Positions 47,401 through 55,156 of a stretch of DNA of 64,000 nt are shown one piece after another. The stretch is from contig CALJVK010000013.1 of assembly GCA_937773465.1 (NCBI GenBank), forward strand, positions 6,718-70,717, written 5' to 3'. The notes beneath the pieces were generated by a model that saw only the letters and a program-made list of their open reading frames with translations, was not told where the DNA came from and searched no databases. Origin of the DNA: an uncultured Flavobacteriaceae bacterium (GTDB lineage Bacteria; Bacteroidota; Bacteroidia; Flavobacteriales; Flavobacteriaceae). Every line of letters starts with the position of its first letter. Within the stretch, counting starts at the first letter, position 1. Made by a program: the position numbers and the translations under genes.

Positions 47401-48036
47401 ATTGAAAAAATGCCAATAAATTATTTTGGATATTACAGCCTTCTAGAGCCTTACATATCAACCTACTATAACCTAAATAAATTCAATAAAGGTGACGATC
47501 TGTACCAAAAACTTTCTGTTAAATATGATGAAAATTTAAAATATTATTCTCAGCTATCTAATTCAAAAAATTCTAAATTTTCGATATATAGTTTTGCGGA
47601 AAACATTATCACAGATACGGAAAGATATAGGTCTCTTTTGGAAACTCTTTTAAAATCTGAAAATAATAGTTTAAAGTCTCAAGGTATAAAACAATATATA
47701 AGTTCAACTGAATTTGTGTCTGAACTGTACGGAGATTATGAATATTACACTCTGCTAAGTCCGTTTCTAAAACAACTTTTTATTTCTGATGATAAAGAAC
47801 TTGCTAGAGAATTGTATGTAAAGATCTCATCTCAATACAAGGAAAGAATAGCAATAATTATGTCTATGCAGGATGATAAAAAGACTGAATATTCACAGAC
47901 TGTTCTAAATGACTATTTTGAATTAAGGTCATTAATTGAATTAATTCAAAAATATGATAGTGACAAGAGTTATGTAATTGGAGAAGTAAAAGAGCTAGAA
48001 TTATTAGGCGAAGGCTTAAATAAAATCATTGATTAA
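44485..48036 (+). CDS. DUF2723 membrane protein, TMEM260-like
   Basis: The protein has 1183 residues. The N-terminal half has about 10-12 membrane helices. Early landmarks 'TVEPTASYWDAAEYISTSAK' and 'LQVGHPPGAPLFQM' define DUF2723, a GT-C-like fold related to the eukaryotic protein O-mannosyltransferase TMEM260. The acidic 'WDAAE' in the first external loop is where GT-C enzymes hold a catalytic Asp. A middle soluble part has 'FTIGDNDTFALWYAQEIENY', and the C-terminal third is helical and repeat-like. In Bacteroidota these proteins are thought to act in glycosylation of exported proteins; that role is inference here. The 3' end overlaps the convergent thioredoxin gene by 21 bp. Confidence 0.85.
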   Translation: MNIRKFEKINTVTGLIVFLIALTTYYLTVEPTASYWDAAEYISTSAKLQVGHPPGAPLFQMIGAFFSSFASNPEDIAFMVNMMSVFASAFTIYLLYLTIVIIGKKIIVVSENITTENAIKIISSSTIGALCFAFSDSFWFNAVEAEVYAMATFIMALLFWLGFKWEEDMDNERGNRWLILISFVVGLSFGVHFMGLLAIPAIGMIYFFKKYPKPNLKSFLIANILSVTVLLFIFKLLLPSTLALFGYLEVFFVNSLRLPFNSGTIFTSVLIITLFIFILSYTRKKNWINTNVLTLCVMFIFIGFSAWLMIPIRSNANTVINENSPSDARALLAYYNLEQYPETKLFYGPMFSDAYAGQDENKPYKDDKPKYERDDQKKRYVIVNDWESGKINSNSEHVGFLPRMWSSEHAINYMNYFGFLDFEIKPEYLTETNFKKLVNEFNQSVAKGDIDAEGYHKFLSEYGGYLNIEKPSLFNNLKYLFKYQIGSMYLRYFMWNFSGRQNDIKWEYDLLNGNWISGINFIDEFRLGPQSNLPSDLKNNKARNTYYMLPLILGLIGLFFLFKKDKNLFWIVILLFLFTGLALKVYLNERVFEPRERDYALVGSFYVFSIFIGLSIYSITNSFKKIISEKISVPTLSILLLSVPFLMGYQNWDDHDRSNRYTAQSLAKAYLNSIDKDKDSMIFTIGDNDTFALWYAQEIENYRTDVRTINTSLIATDWYIDQMKKRTYSSSPIPSQLKHSQYAYGVRDYIKYEALIDSVRWDIKDFMNWVSSDHPRTKYKNLLTQYGADLNNIPMFTQNMVFYPTNKIRVPVNKANVLKSGIVKIENEDLILEFIDIDLPTGGLYKNQLLMLDILANNDWKRPIYFTGGSYNDAEYLWMKDFLQLDGLVYKLVPIKTEINKNNPYEMGRIDSSLMYDIVKSWEWGNSESSEIYHDPETRKNSISFRGNLHRLAKQLMADNENQKAEEILDLSIEKMPINYFGYYSLLEPYISTYYNLNKFNKGDDLYQKLSVKYDENLKYYSQLSNSKNSKFSIYSFAENIITDTERYRSLLETLLKSENNSLKSQGIKQYISSTEFVSELYGDYEYYTLLSPFLKQLFISDDKELARELYVKISSQYKERIAIIMSMQDDKKTEYSQTVLNDYFELRSLIELIQKYDSDKSYVIGEVKELELLGEGLNKIID

Positions 48037-48312
48037 ATTTATCAATGTATTAGCGTCTTGTTCTCCGCTTTGTCTCCAAACCATCTCTCCAGATTTGTAA
48101 ATCATCAATGTTGGCAGTCCTTTTACTCTAAGGGCTTCAGAAAGTTCATTATTTTGATCCACATTAATTTTAATTACTTTTCCTTTATCTCCAATTGCAG
48201 CAGCTACATCTCTCAACACAGGATGCATAGCCTTAGAAGAATCGTCACCATCACCATAAAAGTCTAATAGTATTGGGACTTCCAAATTTATAAGCTCACC
48301 AAATTTTGACAT
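48016..48312 (-). CDS. Thioredoxin-fold protein lacking the CxxC site
   Basis: The 98-residue protein has clear thioredoxin-fold ends: 'VPILLDFYGDGDDSSKAMHP' at the active-site region and the cis-proline loop 'ALRVKGLPTLMIYKSGEMVW'. Where thioredoxin has WCGPC, this protein reads GDGDDSSKAM, with no cysteine in the whole chain. It cannot do thiol-disulfide exchange and may act as a binding or scaffold protein. Similar CxxC-less relatives occur in other flavobacteria, so the loss is not a sequence error. It overlaps the DUF2723 gene end by 21 bp. Confidence 0.82.
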   Translation of the reverse strand: MSKFGELINLEVPILLDFYGDGDDSSKAMHPVLRDVAAAIGDKGKVIKINVDQNNELSEALRVKGLPTLMIYKSGEMVWRQSGEQDANTLINLINDFI

Positions 48313-48357
48313 AGGTCAAGTTTTGAATTTATATAAAAATAAGGATTTTTTAAAAAA

Positions 48358-49590
48358 CTATGATTTTTTAAGTTTAATCACTGAGATTTCAGGTGGGATA
48401 CCTACTCTTCCAGGAAAACCTAAAACACCAAACCCTCTGTTAACATTTAGAAATTGTTTATTATTGTTATATATGCCAGCCCAATATTTATAGGCCCATT
48501 TAACAGGGCTCCATTTGATCCATCCAGGAATTTCTATACCAAACTGCATTCCATGAGTATGACCACTTAATGTTAAATGAAAATGAGTTTTATGATCTAT
48601 TAATACTTTATCCCAGTGGGATGGATCATGACTCATCACTATTTTAAAGTCAGAATCTACAAGTCCTAAGCAGGCCTTATCTATATCACCTTTTTTCTTA
48701 AAACGACCTTTTCCCCAGTTTTCTACACCAACTAAAGAAATTGAACTATTATTTTTGGTGATTTTGGTATTCTCATTTAATAATAATTTGAACCCCATTT
48801 CTTTTTGAATATCTTGAAGAAGTTGAAAATTAAGTTTCTTATCATTTTTAGTGTTCCATTGTACATAGTCGCCGTAATCATGATTCCCTAAAACTGAATA
48901 TTTACCATCTTTTGCCTTGAGTTTTGAAAACAAAGTTTTCCATTTAATTAATTCATTTGCCTTATTATTAACTATATCTCCAGTAAATAAAATAAGGTTA
49001 GAATTTTGCTCATTTATTAGATCTACAGCGTATTCAACGTTTTCTCTGTTATCTAAGCTTCCGCTATGAATATCTGAAATATGGGTTATTTTATAACCAT
49101 CAAAATCATGAGGAAGATCATCAAATGTCAATTCATAATTAAATACTTTATAATTGTATCTACCCTGAAAAATTCCATGTATAACAAATGGAATAGGAAT
49201 CGATGCAACTAAAACTGCTAGTTTACTCAAAAAATCTCGTCTTTTAACTAAGAAAGAATCTGACGAATTTGAAAAAAAAAATTTGAATATTGATTCAGCT
49301 ATTCTTCCAATATCTTCAATAAAAAGAAATGAGATAACAATAAGTTTAAAACATAATAAAGTAAAAAGAAGTGCAAATGGGACAGATAAATAGTTGTAAA
49401 AAATATCGGAGTAATCTAAATTCTGAAAATAAATACTAAAAAGTCTGAAAAAAAAATTTATAAAAACAATTACATTTATAAAAGTGTATAATTTTATAAT
49501 CCACTTGTTTTTTGACAATGTTTTAAAGGCTTGAAAAGCGTATATTTCAATTAATAAAAAAACAACAATAATAAATAACCAACTCAACAT
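48358..49590 (-). CDS. Membrane-bound metallophosphoesterase, YkuE-like
   Basis: The 410-residue protein has about three N-terminal membrane helices (within residues 1-100). A twin-arginine-like 'KRRDFLSKLAVLVAS' anchor segment follows. The phosphoesterase domain has the full motif set: 'ITHISDIHSGS' (DxH), 'LILFTGDIVNN' (GDxxN), 'YSVLGNHDYGD' (GNHD), 'IVMSHDPSHW' and 'LTLSGHTHGMQFGI' (GHTH). These bind two metal ions. Relatives such as YkuE and LpxH-like enzymes cut phosphoesters in membrane or envelope substrates; the substrate here is unknown. It is divergent from polA, 44 bp away. Confidence 0.88.
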   Translation of the reverse strand: MLSWLFIIVVFLLIEIYAFQAFKTLSKNKWIIKLYTFINVIVFINFFFRLFSIYFQNLDYSDIFYNYLSVPFALLFTLLCFKLIVISFLFIEDIGRIAESIFKFFFSNSSDSFLVKRRDFLSKLAVLVASIPIPFVIHGIFQGRYNYKVFNYELTFDDLPHDFDGYKITHISDIHSGSLDNRENVEYAVDLINEQNSNLILFTGDIVNNKANELIKWKTLFSKLKAKDGKYSVLGNHDYGDYVQWNTKNDKKLNFQLLQDIQKEMGFKLLLNENTKITKNNSSISLVGVENWGKGRFKKKGDIDKACLGLVDSDFKIVMSHDPSHWDKVLIDHKTHFHLTLSGHTHGMQFGIEIPGWIKWSPVKWAYKYWAGIYNNNKQFLNVNRGFGVLGFPGRVGIPPEISVIKLKKS

Positions 49591-49614
49591 TATAATTTTT
49601 TAAATTAGAAGATC

Positions 49615-49642
49615 CAAATATATAATATATATATATGAACAA
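49615..49642 (-). promoter_or_regulatory. Promoter of the metallophosphoesterase gene
   Basis: On the minus strand, TTG (49642-49640), a 17-base spacer and TATATTTG (49622-49615) match the Bacteroidota consensus. The -33 element lies inside the first codons of polA, so the two divergent genes share this short region. Confidence 0.45.
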
Positions 49643-52367
49643 TAGAAAAAAACTATTCTTGATTGATGCCTATGCATTAATTTTTAGAGGGTATTATGCT
49701 TTTATTAAAAACCCCAGAATAAATTCAAAGGGGATGGATACAAGTGCTATAATGGGCTTTATGAATTCATTATTAGATTTAATTAAAAGAGAAAAACCAG
49801 ATAATATTGCAGTAGCATTTGATTTAGGAGGGTCTAGTGACAGAATTGAGTTGTTTGAAGAATACAAAGCAAATCGCCATGAAACACCTGATGCTATTAA
49901 AATTGCCGTTCCTTATATTCATAATATTTTAAAAGCAATGGGAATTCCGATTTTAATGAAAAAAGGTTTTGAAGCAGATGATATAATTGGAACTGTTGCA
50001 AAAGATGCAGAAAAAAATAATTTTAAAGTCTTTATGGTTACTCCGGATAAAGATTTTGCTCAGTTAGTTTCTGAAAACATTTTTATGTACAAGCCTTCTA
50101 GAATGGGAAATGGGATTGAAATTTGGGGTATTAAAGAAGTTCAGCAAAGGTTTGAAGTTACAGATCCAATACAAGTCATCGATTTCTTAGGAATGATGGG
50201 TGATTCTGTCGATAATATACCTGGTCTTCCAGGTGTTGGAGAAAAAACAGCTAAAAAGTTCATAAACCTTTACGGATCAATGGAAAGTTTATTAGAAAAT
50301 ACTGCTGAAATTAAAGGTAAATTAAGAGAAAAAATTGAACTAAATAAAGATAAAGGTATTCTATCGAAAAAGCTAGCAACTATAATGTTAGATGTTCCTA
50401 TTGAATATGATTTTAATGATTTTAAATTAGAAGATCCAAACCATAAAAATGTTTATGAAATTTTTGAAGAACTGGAGTTTGCCAGAATGAAAGAAAATTT
50501 TAAAAGAATATTTATTGAAGATAAAAAGGAAGATGATGAGTTGCCTAATCAAGATACTAAGCAGGATATTCAATATGATTTATTTAGTGTTCCTGGACAA
50601 TCAGACGCAAACTTAAATAAAGAAAAAAATACATTTTTAAATTCATCAAAATTTTATCAAATAAATGAGAGTAAATTATCTAAAAAATTAACCGTATCCC
50701 TTTTAAAAAAACAAAAAATAATATCACTTGAAGTTTTTAAATTTCAAGAAAAAGAAAATTGTCTAGGAATAAGTTTTAGCTGGGACAAAGACAAAAGCTA
50801 TTTCATTAATTTAGAAAAAACAGATTCTGAAATATATAGTGAAATTAAAAGTTTGTTTGAAATAGAGAGTTTAATAATTATTGGATTTAATTTAAAATAT
50901 CAATTTAAACTTTTGAATGACTTAGGGTTAAAGATTCAAGGGAAATATTTTGATAATAAAATAGCTCATTATTTAGTTAATCCCGATCTAAACCACGATT
51001 TTAAAACATCTTGTCAAACTTATTTAAATTATAGTCCTGATTTAAATAATGAATCTAAAGTTCAGATTTGCATGGAAAAATCTGATTTAAATTTTCAATT
51101 AAGCAATCTGTTAAAGAATGATTTAAAAAAAGGAAATTTATTAAAACTTTTTGAAGATATAGAGATGCCTTTGTTACAGGTTTTATCAGTTATGGAAATT
51201 AATGGAATAAAGCTCAACTCTTCTTTTTTAAAAGAACTTTCTGATACATTTCATAAAGAACTAAGTCAACTTGAAAAAATTATTTTTGAAATTTCAAATG
51301 AAGAATTTAATCTTGCCTCGCCTAAACAACTTGGCGAAGTGCTTTTCAATAAAATGAAAATCGTAGAAAAACCTAAAAAAACTAAATCCGGTCAATTTTC
51401 CACAAGTGAGGAGATTTTATCAAAACTATCAGGAGATCATTTAATAGTAGAAAAAGTATTAGAATGGCGATCATTACAGAAATTATTAAACACCTATGTA
51501 GATGCTCTACCTAAACAAATTAATCCTCATAGCTTAAGAATACATGCTGAATTTAACCAAGCAGTTGCTTCAACAGGTAGACTTAGCAGTAATAATCCCA
51601 ATTTACAAAACATTCCTATTAGAAATCCCAGGGGAAGAGAAATTAGAAAAGCATTTATATGTGACAATGATAACTATGTGATGTTGTCTGCCGATTACTC
51701 CCAAATTGAATTAAGAGTAATCGCTTGCTTGAGTGAAGATCCTAATATGATTTTAGCATTTAAAAATGATCAAGACATTCATAGCTCAACAGCTGCAAAA
51801 GTTTTTAATATTGATATAAATGAAGTAACATCTGAACAAAGGAGTAATGCAAAAACTGTAAATTTTGGTATCATATATGGTGTTTCAGCATTTGGACTTA
51901 GTAATCAAACTTCACTGTCTAGAAAAGAATCAAAAGAATTAATAGAATCCTATTACGAAGCATATCCAAAATTAAAAAATTACATATCGTCTCAAATAAA
52001 TTTTGCCAGAGAGCATGGTTATGTTGAAACTATTTTAGGGCGTAGGCGATATTTAAAAGATATTAACTCAAGAAATCCTATTGTTAGGGGTGCTTCAGAA
52101 CGAAATGCAGTTAATGCACCAGTACAAGGAAGCGCAGCAGATATTATTAAGCTTGCGATGATAAGTATTCAACAAAAAATAAGTAAAAATAATTTTAAAT
52201 CTAAAATGCTTGTTCAAGTTCATGATGAATTAATATTTGAAATTCATAAAAGTGAATTAAAAGAAATGAAAGAAATGATCAAAAATGAAATGGAAAATGC
52301 ATTCGATATAAAAATACCTCTAAAAGTTGATATGGGCACTGGTATAAATTGGTTTGAAGCACATTAA
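49635..52367 (+). CDS. polA: DNA polymerase I, proofreading domain apparently inactive
   Basis: The protein has 910 residues. The N-terminal 5'-3' exonuclease (about 1-300) has 'FLIDAYALIFRGYYAF' and 'GDSVDNIPGLPGVGEKTA'. The polymerase domain has 'FNQAVASTGRLSSNNPNLQN', motif A 'SADYSQIELRVIAC' (D near residue 687) and motif C 'VQVHDELIFEI'. The central 3'-5' exonuclease domain (about 335-510) looks degenerate. Exo I reads 'ISLEVFKF' instead of a DxE pair, Exo II 'NLKYQFKLL' has Gln for the metal-binding Asp, and no Exo III YxxxD is visible. Pol I fills gaps and removes RNA primers. It should still do both, but without editing. The ATG start is clear. Confidence 0.96.
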   Translation: MNNRKKLFLIDAYALIFRGYYAFIKNPRINSKGMDTSAIMGFMNSLLDLIKREKPDNIAVAFDLGGSSDRIELFEEYKANRHETPDAIKIAVPYIHNILKAMGIPILMKKGFEADDIIGTVAKDAEKNNFKVFMVTPDKDFAQLVSENIFMYKPSRMGNGIEIWGIKEVQQRFEVTDPIQVIDFLGMMGDSVDNIPGLPGVGEKTAKKFINLYGSMESLLENTAEIKGKLREKIELNKDKGILSKKLATIMLDVPIEYDFNDFKLEDPNHKNVYEIFEELEFARMKENFKRIFIEDKKEDDELPNQDTKQDIQYDLFSVPGQSDANLNKEKNTFLNSSKFYQINESKLSKKLTVSLLKKQKIISLEVFKFQEKENCLGISFSWDKDKSYFINLEKTDSEIYSEIKSLFEIESLIIIGFNLKYQFKLLNDLGLKIQGKYFDNKIAHYLVNPDLNHDFKTSCQTYLNYSPDLNNESKVQICMEKSDLNFQLSNLLKNDLKKGNLLKLFEDIEMPLLQVLSVMEINGIKLNSSFLKELSDTFHKELSQLEKIIFEISNEEFNLASPKQLGEVLFNKMKIVEKPKKTKSGQFSTSEEILSKLSGDHLIVEKVLEWRSLQKLLNTYVDALPKQINPHSLRIHAEFNQAVASTGRLSSNNPNLQNIPIRNPRGREIRKAFICDNDNYVMLSADYSQIELRVIACLSEDPNMILAFKNDQDIHSSTAAKVFNIDINEVTSEQRSNAKTVNFGIIYGVSAFGLSNQTSLSRKESKELIESYYEAYPKLKNYISSQINFAREHGYVETILGRRRYLKDINSRNPIVRGASERNAVNAPVQGSAADIIKLAMISIQQKISKNNFKSKMLVQVHDELIFEIHKSELKEMKEMIKNEMENAFDIKIPLKVDMGTGINWFEAH

Positions 52368-52387
52368 TAATTTGTTTAATTACTGAT

Positions 52388-52417
52388 TTGCAGATTTGAT
52401 TTATTATTGTAGATTTG
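52388..52417 (+). promoter_or_regulatory. Promoter of rplM-rpsI
   Basis: TTG (52388-52390), a 19-base spacer and TAGATTTG (52410-52417) fit the Bacteroidota promoter consensus exactly. The expected transcription start is about 52422, giving a leader of about 43 bases before the rplM start codon. Confidence 0.6.
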
Positions 52418-52427
52418 CAGGCCAATT

Positions 52428-52450
52428 AAAGGCATGAGTTATGCTTTTTT
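52428..52450 (+). terminator. Terminator-like hairpin in the rplM leader
   Basis: AAAGGCAT pairs with ATGCTTTT (8 bp, one G-T pair) around the loop GAGTT, followed by T residues. It could end the polA transcript. It also lies inside the predicted rplM leader, between the promoter and the start codon, where it could act as an attenuator. Confidence 0.55.
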
Positions 52451-52464
52451 AAAAATTAAATATT

Positions 52465-52920
52465 TTGGATTCTTTAACATACAAAACAATCTCAGCAAAC
52501 AAAGAAACAGTTGATAAGAACTGGGTTATTGTTGATGCAAGCGGACAAGGACTCGGTAGAATGTGTTCTAAAATAGCTAAACTTATCAGAGGTAAATATA
52601 AGCCTAGTTTTACTCCTCATGTTGATTGTGGAGATAACGTTATTGTAATTAACGCTGAAAAAATAACGCTTTCAGGTAACAAATGGGAAAGCAAAGAATA
52701 TATTCGACATACTGGGTATCCTGGGGGACAAAGGTCCTTAACTGCTACTGAGCTTTTTGCAAAAGATCCTGCTAGATTAGTTGAAAAATCTGTGAAAGGG
52801 ATGTTACCTAAAAATAAATTAGGTGCTGCTCTTTTTAGAAACTTGAAAGTTTATGTTGGTGAAAATCATAAACATGAAGGACAAAATCCAATATTGATTA
52901 ATTTAAATGATTTAAAATAA
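52465..52920 (+). CDS. rplM: 50S ribosomal protein L13
   Basis: The protein has 151 residues, the Bacteroidota length. Family segments are 'DKNWVIVDASGQGLGRMCSK', 'HVDCGDNVIVINAEKITLSG' and 'SVKGMLPKNKLGAALFRNLK'. L13 binds 23S rRNA early in 50S assembly. The start is TTG at 52465, giving 'MDSLTYKTISANKETV', the usual flavobacterial N-terminus; no ATG fits. rpsI follows after 1 bp. The leader carries the promoter and the terminator-like hairpin at 52388-52450. Confidence 0.97.
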   Translation: MDSLTYKTISANKETVDKNWVIVDASGQGLGRMCSKIAKLIRGKYKPSFTPHVDCGDNVIVINAEKITLSGNKWESKEYIRHTGYPGGQRSLTATELFAKDPARLVEKSVKGMLPKNKLGAALFRNLKVYVGENHKHEGQNPILINLNDLK

Positions 52921-52921
52921 T

Positions 52922-53308
52922 ATGGAAGTAATTCATAAAATAGGTAGGAGAAAAAAATCAGTTGCTAGAGTATACCTTTCAAAAGGTAAAGGGGCATATT
53001 TAATAAACGGAAAATCTTTAAAAGAATATTTCCCAACTGATATTTTACAGTATAAAGTAAATCAACCATTTGCAATAACAGAAACAACTTCATCTTACGA
53101 TGTTAAGGTAAATGTTTACGGAGGCGGAATAAATGGGCAAGCTGAGTCTGTGAGACTAGCTATAGCAAGAGCATTGTGTGAGATAAATGAGGAAGATCGT
53201 CCAGCATTAAAAAAAGAAGGTTTACTTACTAGAGATCCAAGAATGGTGGAAAGAAAGAAATTTGGTCAAAAGAAAGCAAGAAAAAAATTCCAATTCTCGA
53301 AGCGTTAA
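52922..53308 (+). CDS. rpsI: 30S ribosomal protein S9
   Basis: The protein has 128 residues. It has 'VIHKIGRRKKSVARVYLSKG' near the N-terminus, the conserved 'YGGGINGQAESVRLAIARAL' and 'LTRDPRMVERKKFGQKKARK'. The C-terminal tail ends 'FQFSKR', the basic tail that reaches the P-site tRNA. It is paired with rplM in one operon, as in nearly all bacteria, with 1 bp between the genes. Confidence 0.97.
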   Translation: MEVIHKIGRRKKSVARVYLSKGKGAYLINGKSLKEYFPTDILQYKVNQPFAITETTSSYDVKVNVYGGGINGQAESVRLAIARALCEINEEDRPALKKEGLLTRDPRMVERKKFGQKKARKKFQFSKR

Positions 53309-53365
53309 ACCGCATTGATTATTGCTATAAAGTTCATATATATATTGAAATTAACCTGTTGTCGT

Positions 53366-53421
53366 ACTTCGCATCGCGAAAGTTAGTTTAGCATCTAAAT
53401 AAATTTAAAATTTATTGCTAA
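53366..53421 (+). promoter_or_regulatory. Structured leader upstream of rpsB
   Basis: Two hairpins lie in the 139-bp gap before rpsB. The first is ACTTCGC/GCGAAAGT (53366-53383, one bulged A) with loop ATC. The second is an AT stem AATAAATT/AATTTATT (53398-53416) nested inside TTAGC/GCTAA (53388-53421). It is a candidate regulatory leader for ribosomal protein S2; no known family is assigned. Confidence 0.4.
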
Positions 53422-53447
53422 TCATACGGAACGTAAACTAAAAAAAA

Positions 53448-54266
53448 ATGACAAAAATTGAAATTAAACCTCTACTAGAGGCCGGTGTTCATTTCGGACA
53501 CCTTACAAGAAAATGGAATCCTAATATGGCCCCTTTCATTCACATGGAAAAAAACGGGATACATATTATAAACCTTTACAAAACTGCATCTAAAATTGAA
53601 GAAGCATCTTCTGCTTTATCTAAAATAGCTTCCTCTGGAAGAAAAATTTTATTTGTTGCCACAAAAAAACAAGCAAAAGATCTTGTGTCAAAAACTGCTG
53701 CCGACGTTAACATGCCTTACATTACTGAAAGATGGCCTGGTGGAATGCTTACTAACTTTGTAACTATTAGAAAAGCTGTTAAAAAAATGTCGGCTATTGA
53801 CAGAACTAAACAGGACGGTACTTTTGAAGCTCTTTCTAAAAGAGAAAAATTACAAATCGATAGACTAAGAGCGAAATTAGAAAAAAACCTTGGTTCAATT
53901 ACAGATATGACTAGATTACCTGGTGCATTATTTGTTGTGGACATAAGAAGGGAGCATATTGCTATTCGTGAAGCTCAAAAATTGAATATTCCAATCTTTG
54001 CTATGGTTGATACAAATTGTGATCCCAGAGAAGTTGATTACGCAATACCTTCAAATGATGATGCTTCTAAATCAATAGACATAGTTTTAAATCATGTTTC
54101 AATCGCTATAAAAGAAGGATTATCTGAAAGAATGAAAGAAAAAGAAATTGCTGAAGTTAAAAAAGAAAAAGAAGTAGGATCTGTTAAATCTGATGAAACT
54201 ACTGATGATAAAACTGAGGTAAAAGAAAAAAAGAAAAGAACAAGAGTTTCTAAAAAAACTGAATAA
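53448..54266 (+). CDS. rpsB: 30S ribosomal protein S2
   Basis: The protein has 272 residues. It begins 'IEIKPLLEAGVHFGHLTRKW', with 'NLYKTASKIEEASSALSKIA', 'ERWPGGMLTNFVTIRKAVKK' and 'PIFAMVDTNCDPREVDYAIP' as further family segments. The C-terminal 40 residues are a Lys/Glu-rich tail, which many Bacteroidota have. S2 is added late in 30S assembly and helps recruit S1. tsf follows after 2 bp, the classical rpsB-tsf pair. Confidence 0.97.
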   Translation: MTKIEIKPLLEAGVHFGHLTRKWNPNMAPFIHMEKNGIHIINLYKTASKIEEASSALSKIASSGRKILFVATKKQAKDLVSKTAADVNMPYITERWPGGMLTNFVTIRKAVKKMSAIDRTKQDGTFEALSKREKLQIDRLRAKLEKNLGSITDMTRLPGALFVVDIRREHIAIREAQKLNIPIFAMVDTNCDPREVDYAIPSNDDASKSIDIVLNHVSIAIKEGLSERMKEKEIAEVKKEKEVGSVKSDETTDDKTEVKEKKKRTRVSKKTE

Positions 54267-54268
54267 TT

Positions 54269-55093
54269 ATGATAAAAATAACTGCATCTGACGTAAACAA
54301 TCTTAGAAAAATTTCAGGAGCTGGAATAATGGATTGTAAAAATGCTTTAGTTGAAGCCAATGGGGATACTGAAACTGCTATAGAAATTTTAAGAAAGAAA
54401 GGACAAAAAGTAGCTGCTAAAAGAGCCGATAGAGAGTCTTCAGAGGGAGCTGCAATTGCAAAAGTTAATTCTGATAATACAATTGGAGTCATCATTTCTC
54501 TTAACTGTGAAACTGACTTCGTTGCTAAAAACGAAAGTTTTGTGGCTTTAGCTAATCAACTAGCTGAGCTAGCTATTTCACATGAAACGATGGATGATTT
54601 TTTGAGTTGTGAAATTGATTCAATGTCAGTAAATGAAAAGCTTATTCAACAAACTGGAGTTATTGGGGAAAAACTAGTTATTGGCAACTTTGAAAAGGTT
54701 TCTGCTGGATATGTTGGAAAATATATTCATGCTGGAAATAAAATTGCAACTTTAGTAGGTTTTTCTAAACCAGTTGACGGTATTGAAGAAGCCTCTAAAA
54801 ATGTTGCAATGCAAGCTGCAGCTATGAACCCAATAGCGTTAGATGAAAACGGTGTTGATCAAAAAACAATTGAAAAGGAAATTGAAATTGCAAAAGATCA
54901 ACTTAGACAAGAAGGTAAACCTGAAGCGATGCTTGATAATATTGCCAAAGGGAAATTGAAAAGATTTTTCAAAGACAACACTCTAGTAAATCAGGATTAT
55001 ATAAAAGATAATAAACAAAGTGTTGCAAACTATGTTAAATCTGTTGATAGTGATTTAGCAATAACAAGTTTTAAAAGAGTTAGTTTATCATAA
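54269..55093 (+). CDS. tsf: Elongation factor Ts
   Basis: The protein has 274 residues. The N-terminal UBA-like domain includes 'VNNLRKISGAGIMDCKNALV'. The core has the EF-Tu-contacting 'GVIISLNCETDFVAKNESFV' segment (TDFV motif near residue 80). The dimerisation region and 'GKLKRFFKDNTLVNQDYIKD' close to the end are also present. EF-Ts exchanges GDP for GTP on EF-Tu. It is co-transcribed with rpsB. Confidence 0.97.
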   Translation: MIKITASDVNNLRKISGAGIMDCKNALVEANGDTETAIEILRKKGQKVAAKRADRESSEGAAIAKVNSDNTIGVIISLNCETDFVAKNESFVALANQLAELAISHETMDDFLSCEIDSMSVNEKLIQQTGVIGEKLVIGNFEKVSAGYVGKYIHAGNKIATLVGFSKPVDGIEEASKNVAMQAAAMNPIALDENGVDQKTIEKEIEIAKDQLRQEGKPEAMLDNIAKGKLKRFFKDNTLVNQDYIKDNKQSVANYVKSVDSDLAITSFKRVSLS

Positions 55094-55156
55094 TTTATTA
55101 AAATTCAATACTGTTCTTTTTTAATTTAATTGTAATCATTAACTATATTTACAATA

